Under the pieces are notes generated by a model. The model ran no database searches. It was given only the letters and a program-made list of their open reading frames with translations, and had not been told where the DNA came from. The translations under genes were made by a program, and so were the position numbers. From NCBI RefSeq assembly GCF_021462225.1, contig NC_061802.1, forward strand, positions 6,157,859 through 6,221,858: a DNA stretch of 64,000 bases. Reading direction: 5' to 3'. Shown here one piece after another: positions 44,756-56,982 of the stretch; positions within the stretch are counted from its first letter, which is position 1; each line of letters begins with the position of its first letter. Source of the DNA: Girardinichthys multiradiatus (lineage: Eukaryota; Chordata; Actinopteri; Cyprinodontiformes; Goodeidae).

Positions 44756-44959
44756 TTGTATATATCTAAAAGTTTAATTATTTTGTTTGACTGATCAACT
44801 CATCTGTCCCTTGGTCCAACACACCTGAATTAAATGGATGAATTCCCATCTCAGCAAGCAGCCTAGCCTACAAAGTCCTGCTAATGACCTAATTATTTGA
44901 GGGCTGTTGAAGCAGAGACCTCTCTAAAAGTTGCAGAACTTTGGCCCTCGAGGACTGAA
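44756..44959. other. Short noncoding spacer
   Basis: No gene or assignable repeat. Confidence 0.5.
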
Positions 44960-45910
44960 GTTTGACACCCCGGGCAAGAGCCACTGTCTGCAGAGAGGTC
45001 ATTGTGGGTCAAAAGGATCTCATTGTGCAACTGTATCAGCAGGAGAAGGGTACAATCTACAAAATTATATTGCATTTATGCAAAGTCACAGTAGAGACAT
45101 TTGAAAAAGTTTTAAGAAAACAGTGGCATTACAGCAAGTCCATTTTAATTCATTTTCTCCAAAATGAATTAAAAGACTTGAGAGAATCTGGTCCTGGAGG
45201 CTGCCAAGACACTGACAGCATAACTAAAGAAGCTGCAAAAACTTCTGCCAAGTGCTGGTTGTGTTCTAAATGTGGCAAAAATGTCTTGATTAAGGAGAAG
45301 TGCTGTGTAACAGAAGCTTTCTTTACCAAAAACCAACATCCAGGACTGGCTAAAATCTTCTAAAACCTTGTGGAAGAATGTGTTATGATTAAATGAAACC
45401 CAACTAGAACAATAGGTCACAGCTCCAAAAGGTAGGTTTGACATAAAAACAACACTGCACATCACCAAAAGAACATTGTAACCACAGTGGTGGCAAATCA
45501 TGGTCTGGGTTACTTTTTGGCAGATGGAACTTTGGCTTTTCTTAAGATGGACATGTAAAAATACCAGTCAGTTTCATCAAGCTTAAGAGATGTTCTTTTT
45601 CAGATCACAATGAGTCTGGGCATAGATCCAATTCAACAAAAGAATAATTTTATGAGAGGCAAGTTAAAGTTTTAAAATTGCCTACCCTGATCTCAGAACT
45701 AAATCCAACTTAAAGAGTCCCGTAAACAAGAAATGTCCTCACAATCTGAGACATTTGGAGAACCTTTACAAAGTAGTGGGCTAATTTGACCAAATCAAGA
45801 TATGGGACGCTGATATACTCCTACAAGACTGAATGATGAAATTATATCAAAGGATGCAAGTTTTAGGATGTGCACATTTATGCAGCCATGTTATTGCAGT
45901 ATTTTATAAA
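44960..45910 (+). pseudogene. Degenerate Tc1/mariner-like relic
   Basis: Low-identity remains of a Tc1-like transposon. KDLIVQLYQQEKGTIYKI resembles the N-terminal helix-turn-helix, and the phrases 'cacatcaccaaaagaacat' and 'tggtctgggttactttttgg' resemble the transposase core of the family. Stops and frame changes throughout; ends not defined. Confidence 0.5.
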
Positions 45911-48286
45911 TACCTCTCCATAAATGTCTTATTATATGTGGAGGAAGTTCTAAAGTGAATGGTCTAATTTTCCAGTACAAAATCCTGGCCTTGTTACAGG
46001 GCAGTGTAAACGTTTTAGAGCTACTGTTTAAATCATCAGTTCCATTTTTTTTTTTTTTTTACCTATCAGTGATCCTGTTATATACTAACCCCTAGATAGA
46101 ATAGATTGATCTCAGAAAGATATTTGCACCTCCTGTTACCACACTGGCACTTACACTCAGTCAATGACACAATGTCATCCTGTGATTTAACAGGCTTACT
46201 AAAACACGACTGAATCCAGGCAATCCCTCAGCTCTAGTGTGGAAATATTCTGGGGTTTACTGGGGCTCAGACCTTAATCGCAGGATTACCTGCGTTCCTG
46301 TTTCTCTCAACTGTGGGGCATCCCAGTGAATCCGTAGGCTGAGGTGAAAATCATGCACTTGTGATGATGACGGCTCAAATCTGACTTGTGTCATCTCCAT
46401 TGCATCTCTTCTTTCTTTCAACACTTATTTTCTTTTTCTTGTGTGCATACAGCCAAATGAAGCAGAAACAACTTCCAAAACATAAAATATGTAGTGGACA
46501 GAGAGATTCAAAGATGAGATGTTTCCTCCTACGCAGGCAGGCAAACAAGCAGCAGCTCTCAAGGCTCAAACACCTCCAACTGTAGCTTCTGAAACGCTAT
46601 AGAATACATAATCTAACTCTCACAGATAGCAAACAGGAAACCTGCAGTCTCCTACTGAGCTGTTACCTGATAGATTGATTGTGCAGATTCTGGTATCTGC
46701 AGGTAGGATCTGGATGCACTGTGTGGACTGATATCATACCAGTAACATAACAGATAAACAGAAATAAAACAGCACTGTAAACGAACACAGCTCTATGGTC
46801 CAAACAGAAAGAAGTACATAGCCGAAATAAACCAGAAAGCCTGCTGAGCTGCTATGTTGTTGAAACAAGATGGAGAAGAGTTTCGTGAACAGCATGAGTC
46901 AGATATGAAGATGGCTAAAATAAAAATGTCTCCACGCTGTAGGAAGTGCTTCTATCTGCAAAGGAACATCTTCATTTTTCAAAAATGAAAATGTTTATAC
47001 CAAGCAACTGTACGAAGAGGAATTTATTAGCAAGGTGTTTATGCTATTTTAAATAGATATGTGAAGGTTATGATGAAGAGATGCTTAAATATTTCCTTGT
47101 TTATTCTTTAAAAATGGTCAAAAAGTAAAATGAGGAAGTAAAACATCCATGTTTTTTTGGTATCATCTGGTAAAAATGAGTATAAAGCCTTAAAATAAAT
47201 TCAGCTTTTATTGCAGAATCAACATTTCATGCTAAAAATATTAGAAAAGGTTACCTTTAATTTGATTAAATTCATTTAAATTAGCGGAGGGAAAACCCAT
47301 TATTGCTTTTAACAAATTCACCAACAATTTTAATTTATTCTTTGCTTTCTTATATATATATATATATATCAGACCAATAAAAAAAAATTTTTTTGATACA
47401 GAAATGTGGGCTTTTCGAAAGGTATGTTTTGCTTAAAGGTTGCTATTTCAAAAAATACTCTTAATCTGACAAGCGATCCTCATTGAAACACATATTCTAA
47501 TTTATTGAATATGACTGTATGTATGAACCTTGCTTAAATAAAATTTTGGGTGAAAAATATACCTTTATGCTGTTGAAGGTTGTCACACCTGACCTAACAG
47601 CATCTGAGCTATCCTCAGGTGGTCAGAAAAAGGACTTTTAGCATGAGAGTAGCCAAGCAGAAAGTTAACTCCCTGATAGTGCAGAGCTGAGGGCCAGGGG
47701 CAAAGAGAGGCCGGCTGTCGCCTGACCTGAGGTGACTAATGGAGGTTTTAGGGACTCCTGGTACCACAGAGGTCTGGCACTCCGATTAATGTAGATTTCA
47801 TGGATCTTAAACCAGTGTACACTTCAATGGGATGCATAAATATACTAAATATGACCAGATTCCGTCACACACATAGAATAAAGTTCTGCATGTGACTGTG
47901 TTTGCTTAATTTGTTGTTGGAAAGAAGGCAGAGAAAAAAGCATTGAAGCTTTTCTGGACAAATGGGACAGCTCGATGGTGCACAGAACTGACACAAGAGT
48001 ATAAATGAAGTGTTATGTAATTAATACTCCTCCTCTTATGCAGATACAGTAGACAAGCCCTAGAAATCCTGGCCTAAGCTGTAAATGTATCCCTGCAAGG
48101 ACTGATAAAGCTAATTTAAATCCTTCTGGCTCCTATATGCTCATATAGGGGAGTATCTCTTGACTCAGCTAAAGCACAGGCATGACTGAGACTGTAATAC
48201 AGGCTTCATCTAGGATGTAGGTTTCAAACAGTAGCACCAAACCAGTTCTTCAGCAACGCAGCATGCAGAAAATCTCTCTGTTTCAC
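45911..48286. other. Noncoding, small microsatellites
   Basis: Holds a T-run (about 46048-46063) and a TA run (about 47353-47370). Otherwise AT-rich with no supported exon. Confidence 0.5.
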
Positions 48287-48287
48287 C

Positions 48288-48322
<35 letters not shown>
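48287..48322 (+). repeat. (AC)n microsatellite
   Basis: A clean AC dinucleotide run of about 34 bp. Confidence 0.9.
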
Positions 48323-48325
<3 letters not shown>

Positions 48326-49166
48326 TACACAACATGCAAGCCAAAAGACCCCACAATCACCTGGTAATCAATACGGATGACAAGGACAGGTAACTGGAAA
48401 AGCCAGGACACAGAAAAAAGTGTTGGGATGCTTCTCTTACCAACAAATCCCTCTTAGGGAATCCTTTCCTTTTCCTTGCCTTTAGCCAGCTTCTTCCTGC
48501 GTTACAGCTTTCATCTTTCCAGTAAAGAGAGCAGAAGGAAAAGACAGAAAGACTTTAAATAATTAGCATTCCAGTTGCTTTTCTGTTTTCTCTCCGGCTC
48601 TCCTCTCTTCCAGATTTCTCCACTATCTCTCAGGGGAAGCAGGAGCATCAGTGATACACTGCCGTGCGCTCCGCTGCAGGAGGCTGGACGTCAATCACAC
48701 AGGTAGCCTAGGGAACCGATGAGCCCGCCTCGCAGCCAACCCTGATTGGTTGGCTGTCCGACAACCAGAAGTCACAAGTCATAGCAGATCTACAGATGGG
48801 AACCGAGAGATGTGCCGGGATCATGCAGAGAGCCAAACAAACAGTGGTGTATTGCAGTACTTGTGAACTCTCTTCCTCTTCTCTCACTCTCGCTCTGACT
48901 TCAGAGCCCACTGCTTTATTTTACAGTTGCTTAGCAACAGACTGTCAGCAGTGTATGTTGCAGAAATGGAGAAGAGAAGTGGGAGAGAGGAGGGATGAGT
49001 TCAAGTCCTCAACTTGCTGTTTCTCTCCGGCTGTCAGAAGTGTGGATAGATGTTGAATATTTCAGCTCTCAGGAGCAGCAGCAGCAGAGTGTCTTAGTAT
49101 TACCGAGGTAGCCTGGAACATTAGTCTGCTGCCATAGGAAGATGAACTATTTCTAATAGCACACTA
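48323..49166. other. Noncoding, GC-richer part near 48650-49060
   Basis: Slightly GC-richer than the surroundings, but no coding exon with splice support was found. Confidence 0.45.
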
Positions 49167-50445
49167 CAGTGCCTTGATAAAGTATTCATGCCATACACCT
49201 GAACGTTTTCAAATTTTGTCACCTTACAGATACAAACGTCAGTGTATTTTATTGGAATATTTTATGACAGACCAACACAAAATAGTTCATCATTGTGAAG
49301 TAGTAAAAGGTTAAACGGGTTTTTAAATGTTTCTGAATTAAAAACCTGAAAAGTGCCTTACATATATGTATTCCGCCCCATTTACTCTGATGTCCCTATA
49401 TAAACTCCAGGAAACTACTTCCATCTAGAAGTAACCTAGTTGTTAAACACAGCCCACCTGTCTGTAATTATTTCTCAGTATAAGCTATTCTGTGAAAGCC
49501 TCAGAGGTTTGTTAGAGAACATTTATTAACAAACAGCAACATGAAGACCAAGAAGCACACTAAACAGGTCAGGGCTAAAGGTGTGGATCAGTTTAAAGCA
49601 GGATTTGAGCCTAAGCTTTGAACATCTCACAGAGCACTGATTAGTCCATCTTAAAAAGACAAGAGAATAGCACAGCTGAAAACCTACCAAGACATGGCCA
49701 TCCATCTAAAATGACAGAATAGGCGAGGAGAGCATTAAGAGACACAGCAAAGAGGTTTATGGCATGGAGGAGAGGCAAAAATCCACAACTCAGGTGGAAC
49801 AATCTGTTTACATCACAGCTATTAGTTGGGCACTCAACCAATATTTTCTTTATGGAACAGCAACAAAAAGAAAGTCATAAAAGAAAAGAACAAATAAACT
49901 CTCATTTGCAGTTTACTTCAAGCCATGTAGGGGACACAGAAGAAGTTGGGGAAAAATGTGCTGTGGTTAGAGGAGACCAGAATTAAACTTTTGGGTCAAA
50001 ATGCAAAATAGTGTGTGAGTCAGAAACCGAACATTTCTCATCCCTCTGACCACACCATCCTCATGGTGAAAGCTGGTGGCGGTACATCATGTTGTGGTTA
50101 AGCTTTTCTTTAGCAGAGACAGTAAAGCTGGCCAGAGTTGAAGTTGGATGGAGCTAAATACAGGACACCTTCCAGCATGACTATTACCCTAAACATACAA
50201 ACAGAACTACGTTGAAGAGGTTTAGACCAAAGCATATCCAAGTGTTAGAATGCCTAAAATTCATGAAGACTTTTTATTCAATCTGACTGAGCTATTTTGC
50301 AGAAGTTTTGTCTCTAGATATGCATGTGCTAGAGACATACTCCAAAAATACTTGTAGCTGTAATTACAAAGGTGGTTCTTTCAAGTATTGACTCAAGGAG
50401 CTGAATACAAATACAAACCAAACTACTCATTTTTATTTTTAAAAT

Positions 50446-50456
50446 ATTTTGAAGAT
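50446..50456 (+). repeat. SINE target duplication, left
   Basis: ATTTTGAAGAT, repeated exactly at 50799-50809 on the other side of the SINE. Confidence 0.85.
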
Positions 50457-50798
50457 GGCCGGCACGGTGGCACAGTTGGTAGCACTCTTGCCTTGCCGCA
50501 AGAAGGTGCTGGGTTTGATTCCCGGCCAGGGGTCTTTCTGCATGGAGTTTGCATGTTCTCCCTGTGCATGCGTGGGTTCTCACTGGGTACTCTGGCTTCC
50601 CCCCACAGTCCAAAGACATGTTAAGCTAATTGGTCACTCTAAATTGCCCTTAGGTGTATGAATGGTTGTTTGTGTGTTGCCCTGTGATGGACTGGCAACC
50701 TGTCCAGGGTGTACCCTGCCTCTCGCCCATAGACTGCTGGAGATAGGCACCAGCTCCCCCACGACCCACTATGGAATAAGCGGTAGAAAATGACTGAC
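50457..50798 (+). repeat. tRNA-derived SINE-like repeat
   Basis: Starts GGCCGGCACGGTGGCACAG with a box-A-like TGGCACAGTTGG and a box-B-like GGTTTGATTCC, then the same body as the minus-strand copy at 17752-18106. It ends AATAAGCGGTAGAAAATGAC. Exact 11-bp duplications flank it, which shows retroposition into the Tc1-like element. Confidence 0.85.
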
Positions 50799-50809
50799 AT
50801 TTTGAAGAT
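50799..50809 (+). repeat. SINE target duplication, right
   Basis: ATTTTGAAGAT, the partner of 50446-50456. Confidence 0.85.
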
Positions 50810-50848
50810 TTGTATCCTTTTATTTCCACTTTACAATTTTGCACTTAT

Positions 50849-51915
50849 TTCAATTCAATTCAAAAATACTTTATTAATCCCAAAGGGAAATTAAATGTTG
50901 TTATAGCTCATGTTATGCAGGTTTCTTCGAAAAGCCGTTGTAGATGCTGATGGCTGTGGGCAGGAAGGATCTCCTGTAGCGCTCCGTCTTACAGCAGATC
51001 TGAAGAAGCCTCTGACTGAAGACTCTCTGTTGCTGTAGGACAGTCTCATGAAGAGGATGCTCAGGGTTCTCCATAATCTTCATTTTATGAAGAATCCGTC
51101 TTTCCACAATGATCTCCAGAGGTTCCAGAAGAGTCCCCAGAACAGAGCCAGCCTTCTCTATCAGCTTGTTGAGCTTTTTTAAGTCCCTGGCTCTGATGCT
51201 GCTTCCCCACCAGATGATGGCAGAAGAGATCACACTCTCCACAACAGACTTATAGAAGATATGCAGCATCTTGCTGCAAACACCAAAGGACCTAAGCTTC
51301 CTCAAGAAGTACAGTCTGCTCTGTCCCTTCTTGTAGATGGCTTCACAGTTGCATCTCCACTCTAGTCTGTTGTCCAGGTGAACACAGAGGTATTTATACT
51401 CCTCCACCACCTCCACTTCTTCTCCCATGATCAAAAATAGTTTTTGACTTATTCCTGTTTCTCTTAAAATCATCTCCTTTGTTTTAGTCACGTTCAAAAT
51501 GAGATGATTGTTTCCACACCATGCCACAAAGCGGTCCACCACCTTCCTGTAATCAGCTTCTTGTCCATCTCTGATCCACCCCACGACTGCAGAATCATCA
51601 GAGTATTTCTGCAGATGACAGGAGTCTGTCTTGTACTGGAAGTCTGAGGTGTACAGAGTGAAAAGGAATGGTGAGAGTACAGTCCCCTGTGGTGCTCCTG
51701 TGCTGCTAACTACCTGGTTAGACTCACAACCCTTCAGTCTCACAAACTGTGGTCAGTTTGTCAGGTAGTCTTTGATCCAGGAGATAATTGAGGCCTCCAC
51801 CTGAGTATTTTGGAGTTTCTGACAAAGCAAATCAGGTTGGATTGTATTAAATGCACTGGAGAAATCAAAGAACATGATCCTCACAGTGCTGCCTTGCAGT
51901 GGCCTATCAAATAGA
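50849..51915 (-). pseudogene. Rex1-like LINE reverse transcriptase, 5' truncated
   Basis: Minus-strand RT of the Rex1/CR1 group. Motifs: FFDFSSAFNTIQPDLL (about 51830-51880), STGAPQGTVLSPFLFTLYTS (about 51660-51705), catalytic loop YSDDSAVV (about 51590), and WCGNNHLILNVTKTKEMI. A single in-frame TGA near 51750 splits an otherwise long frame, so decay is mild. The 3' end carries the TTAATTTCCCTTTGGGATTA block before a GAATTGAATTGA tail. The endonuclease half is absent because of 5' truncation. Confidence 0.82.
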
Positions 51916-51996
51916 GTCATAGTAAAATACATCAAAATGGATGATTGTAACATGACGATGTAAAAAGGTGTGTTAATACTTCTGCGAGGCACTGTA

Positions 51997-52839
51997 CTTC
52001 ACTATATGACAAGCTGTATTTACACGTAAAGAACACCTCAAACCTTTGTTTTAAATCTCAAAAAAGGTTTTTTTCTGTAATTAACAGTTTTAAACGTTTT
52101 TCAAGAGAGAAAATACAACTTGAACTTGTTATTTACCCATACTTTCATAAAATGCATCATTATAAAAGGCTGGAATGTTTTAGTAGTAGTTCATGCTTTA
52201 CTCATTTAAATTGGTCAGCATGTTTAGGAACCTTTATTTAGATACAAATATGGCATGGCACAGGAGCCCTTTTCAGTAACAGTCAAATAAGGTAGGTGTG
52301 TAAGCAAGTAAGTCAGGAAATGGTCACAAGAAAAAGCTACATGCCTAAGTTTGTCCAGATACACAGTTATAGTTTACAACAGCTGAAACTTTGGACTGAG
52401 ACCCAAGTGCACACAGTGCAAAAATATACAAAGCTCACTGTTAGAGAACTGCAGCATAGTGTGACATCTTTGGATCAGGAAGCCCCCATAACAAACAATA
52501 AACACTACTTGAATGCCAGCCAGTTGTTTGGGAGGTATGCAGGAAAAATCCTTTTCCTTCCTACTATCTTAACTCTGCTTGGACTTTCACTGAAACTTTT
52601 GCTTTGGTCAAATTGCTTATTGGCAATAAATGTTCCAGGTGGGTCTGGTTCAAATCAAAGAATTAACATGTGGAAAACATCTTGTGCCTTTCATTAAGTA
52701 TGGTACAGTATCTGTATTATTGTGGGCCTGTTTTTCTTCCAGAGGCCTTGGGAACAATATTAGAGGCAATGGTCATGATCTCTTTAAAATATAAACAATG
52801 TGCCAGAAAATAGATTTGATAATGAGGTCTTTTAGCAGG
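51997..52839. other. Noncoding, no gene seen
   Basis: A 133-codon open frame at 52296-52697 has no domain and low-complexity context, so it is not called. Confidence 0.45.
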
Positions 52840-53340
52840 ATAGTGTCATGATGTAGGGTTGTTTGGTTTCGGGTTTCTTCTTATGTTTTTCACAGTTAAG
52901 GTTTTGACTCATGCTTTTGTTTTTTCATCTTGTTCATGTTTTGTCAAATTTGGTTTTCGGATCTTGCTGGTTATGCTTTTGCTTCATGTTTTTCTAGTTT
53001 GTGTTCAAGAGTCTGTTTTGCTCCAGTCACGTTTTGTTTTGTTAATTAAGTTTATTCAGTTCACCTGCTTCAAGTTAATCTGTCTCCTTGCTCCACCTGG
53101 TTTTCACGCCATATATTCACACCTGTTCTGTTTAGTCTTCGCAGAAACATCTTTCACTCTCATGCTCGTGTCTTGTTTTCAAACCAAGTTTTGTTTTTTT
53201 GATCATGCCATGCCTGTCTTGCCTGCTCGTTTGTTTTGTTCCTGCCTCCTGCTGTGAGTGAGTTTTACCATCACGCTGCCTGCTTGTCTGCATTCTGGGG
53301 TCCAATTCCAAGTAAACCGTGACAGAACTGTGACAGATAG
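52840..53340 (+). repeat. Unclassified interspersed repeat
   Basis: T-rich 500-bp segment with a TGTCATGATG start and a CCGTGACAG end that are roughly inverse. Internal phrases such as 'cgccatatattcacacctg' are common in fish repeats. The Phe-rich open frame across it is a composition effect. Superfamily not determined. Confidence 0.4.
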
Positions 53341-55424
53341 ATGTAAAAAAAAAAATGGCTAGATCAACTTAGAAATGGCTCACCAGACAAGAAACCAACC
53401 TTCTACAATTGTCATCTCAGTCTCCAGACCTGCAAGCTGTATGTGGGTTTCATAGGCAGGCTTCTAAACTTTGGCAGAAATGCTCTCATCTTTATTACTA
53501 CAATCCTCCTGTTGTCTACAATTACCATGTTTAAACTGTGTTAAAAATACTGAAAAACAAGTCTGATCTAAGACTCTGTAGCGGCATCCTCATGTCCTTG
53601 CTATCATTTAAAATAGATGATTATGAATGCTCAATGAAACACAACGGTAATGCTTTTGTCAAAAAATAAACTACATTTAAGATGTTTAGTCATAAGGTTG
53701 TTTAATGGAACTCTTTATCATAAAAATAAATATTTTTCATATGAGTTTTAAATATTTACTGTGCCCCCAAATCTCCCCAAAGATGTAATGCTCAGCATGA
53801 CAAGCTTACAGTTGTTACCAACTTGGTTCAAAATAGGCAACAAAGAATCCACAGACAAAAACCTAACTTGCTCAGTTAGTTTATTTAACACATAAATAGT
53901 TCATTTGAGAGGAGTAATGGTACATACGAGTGGTTAAATGAGCTACATGAATGATTGTAAATGTATGTGCAACATGTTGTAAAAAGATGCATGTAAAACA
54001 AACATTATCCATGTTGGCAAGCAGCCTTTCAGAGAGTGTCACTTTGCAGGAGCTTTATAGACTCCTGTCACTCCCACCTCTAACCTGCAAATAGATCTTG
54101 AAAAATCTGACCCAGGTCTGCAGGAAGGGAAAAAACAAGGGCGCCAAAAACAGTTCCACCAGGCCACCACACACCGGAAACCAGAAATTTACTGTGTACA
54201 CAGTCCTATTTTAAAAGATTCGAATATTATTGAAAGGTTAATTTATTTCAGTGACTCAGTTCACATAGTGAAACACATTATATGCTGTAGATAAGGTTTT
54301 TTCTCAATGTTGGAAAATATGAAATTTGTGCCCAAGCTTTAACTTCCTCGTTGATGTCTTGAGAAAATTACTTCAATATTTCCACAAAATGCTATTTCCT
54401 CATGATGCTATTTATTTAGTAAAATGCACCAACGATTGCCATGTCTTTAGCTCCATCTGTCCTCCCATCAACTCAATTAGGCCAGGATTTCAGCATCCCC
54501 AATGCATGATGCGGCAAGTAGAAAAATGCAAATAAGCCTAAACCGAAAGCGTATAATACAAATGCTCCCATATGACTTCCATAGTGATCACTGTTGGTTT
54601 TCCAAACCCTTGTTTTATGTTCCTATTCTGCTTTTGGAAACCAACAGTCAAACTATTTTTCCAAGGGACTAGGTCATCAGCCATTGATGGTGGGAGGAGC
54701 AGGACGGTTTTGGTTGACTGCAGTAAAAATATGAACAGGTTTTACTGTTGAAAGCCAAAGACATGTTTTTTTAACCTCTGTAAGATGTCAGTGCATAAAT
54801 GAATCTGTTTATAAATGTATACTTCAGGCAAGTGGGCATCAGCTGGGTCACAGCAAGCGATTCCAGGAGAGAATTGGCGACATTCCACATGAGCCAACTG
54901 GCCCCGATACATAAGATAAAACCAGCAGCTGGAGCAGAAGAGAGATGCTGAGGAACAAATACTGCCAGCTGCTTCCGACTGTCAAATGTTCTCCTTCATC
55001 CTCGGAATCAACGAAGGCTCAAATGTCACAGGCATGTTGTTCCTGTATGCACAACACTTATTCAATGTGTTTGTTGCTGAATTATACTGATAGTAATCAG
55101 TTCAAACAGGGACTGCTGCTTCTTCAGTTCTTTTTTTAAGCAAACAGATGATTCAGAGGATCAGTCATGTCTTTTTCATTATTCCTGTGTGGTTCCAGTT
55201 TGTGGTTCACACAACCTCATGTACATGTTCCAAAATCTAACCATGAGTACAATAAACAATGAAGTCGACACTATTCAACTCAGTCAGTTGTGGGATAAAC
55301 TTGTGGTACAATAAACTGATGTTACCTGTTGTGGAGTTTGGCTGACAGATCTTCAATAATTACAAAATGTGCTCGTTATTTTTGTCTGAAAGGGGGCTCT
55401 GTACCATACACATGTACCAGGCTA
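53341..55424. other. Noncoding, no gene seen
   Basis: AT-rich sequence without exon, RNA gene or assignable repeat. Confidence 0.5.
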
Positions 55425-55437
55425 TGTGCAAGAATGT
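55425..55437 (+). repeat. Rex3 target-site duplication, left
   Basis: TGTGCAAGAATGT, repeated exactly at 58422-58434. Confidence 0.9.
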
Positions 55438-55455
55438 TCGTTCGTCGTCTTCCGC

Positions 55456-56928
55456 TTATCCAGGACCGGGTCGCGGGGGCAGCAGACTCAGCAGAGACGC
55501 CCAGACGTCCCTCTCTCCAGACACCTCCTCCAGTTCCTCCAGGGGGAGCCCAAGGCGTTCCCAGGCCAGCCGAGAGACATAGTCCCTCCAGCGTGTCCTG
55601 GGCCGTCCCCTGGGCCTCCTCCCGGTGGGACGTGCCTGGAACACCTCCCGAGGAAGGCGTCCAGGAGGCATCCGGTATAGATGCCCGAGCCACCTCAACT
55701 GGCTCCTCTCGATGTGGAGGAGCAGCGGCTCTACTCCGAGCACCTCCCGGATGGCCGAGCTCCTCACCCTATCTCTAAGGGAGTGCCCGGCCACCCTACG
55801 GAGGAAGCTCATTTCAGCCGCTTGTATCCGTGATCTCGTTCTTTCGGTCATGACCCAAAATTCATGGCCATAGGTGAGGGTAGGAACGTAGACCGACCAG
55901 TAAATTGAGAGCTTTGCTTTTTGGCTCAGCTCTCTCTTCACCACAATGGACCGGCACAGCGCCCCCATTACTGTGGCAGCTGCACCGATCCGTCTGTCGA
56001 TCTCCCGCTCCATTCTTCCCTCACTCGTGAACAAGACCCCGAGATACTTAAACTCCTCCACTTGAGGCAGGAACTCCCCTCCAACCTGAAGAGGACAAGC
56101 CACCCTTTTCCGGTCGAGTACCATGGCCTCGGACTTGGAGGAGCTGATCCTCATCCCAGCCGCTTCACACTCGGCTGCGAACCGCCACAGCGCATGCTGT
56201 AGGTCTTGGCTAGAGGGGGCCAGCAGGACCACGTCATCTGCAAAAAGAAGAGACGAAATCCACTGGTCCCCAAACCAGACCCCTCCGGCCCTTGGCTGCG
56301 TCTAGAAATCCTGTCCATAAAAGTTATGAACAGGACCGGCGACAAAGGGCAGCCCTGCCGGAGTCCAACATGTACTGGGAACAGGTCCGACTTAGTGCCG
56401 GCAATGCGGACCAAACTCCTGCTCCGCTCGTACAGGGACCGAATGGCCCCTAATAAAGGGCACCCGATTCCATACTCCTGGAGCACCCCCCACAGGGCAT
56501 CACGAGGGACACAGTCGAATGCCTTCTCCAGGTCCACAAAACACATGTGAACCGGTTGGGCAAACTCCCATGAACCCTCGAGCACCCTGTAGAGGGTATA
56601 GAGCTGGTCCAGTGTTCCACGGCTGGGACGAAAACCACACTGTTCCTCCTGAAGTCGAGGTTCAACTATCGGTCGGACTCTCCTCTCCAATACCCTGGCG
56701 TAGGCCTTACCAGGGAGGCTGAGGAGTGTGATCCCCCTGTAGTTGGAACACACCCTCCGGTCCCCCTTCTTATAAAGGGGGACCACCACCCCAGTCTGCC
56801 AGTCCAGAGGCACTGTCCCCGACCGCCACGCAATGTTGAAGAGGCGTGTCAACCATGACAGCCCTACAACATCCAGAGACTTGAGGTACTCAGGGCGGAT
56901 CTCATCCACCCCCGAAGCCTTGCCGGTG
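55456..56928 (-). pseudogene. Rex3-like reverse transcriptase half
   Basis: Minus strand. N-terminal RT part: [61 protein letters not shown]-terminal part: MVLLAPSSQDLQHALWRFAA, SEGRMEREIDRRIGAAATVM and the RWLGHLYRMPPGRLPREVF tail. A one-base deletion in a C-run near 56277-56285 (one C fewer than at the matching place near 40590) breaks the frame just before the catalytic FADD. Otherwise well preserved. Confidence 0.9.
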
Positions 56929-56982
56929 CAAAGAGGATTGGGTGGCGGACGAAGGTGGAGACCTCAACGGCCCGATCCCCGG

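Larger units (their letters stand above)
49167..51994 (+). mobile_element. Tc1/mariner-like element carrying nested SINE and Rex1
   Basis: Begins after TA with CAGTGCCTTGATAAAGTATTC and ends with AATACTTCTGCGAGGCACTG followed by TA, giving matching terminal repeats. A decayed transposase start (MKTKKHTKQVRAKG, about 49541) and core phrases are visible but full of stops. Two later insertions lie inside: a SINE at 50457-50798 and a Rex1-like LINE at about 50849-51915. Without them the element is about 1.4 kb. Confidence 0.8.

Noticed and set aside
52859..53257. 132-codon Phe/Leu/Val-rich ORF that looks like a membrane protein
   Set aside because: Hydrophobicity comes from a T-rich interspersed repeat.
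56833..56982. Start of the Rex3 endonuclease frame at 56833
   Set aside because: The first 50 codons are antisense to the RT half, so the open frame there is accidental; the endonuclease begins near 56983.
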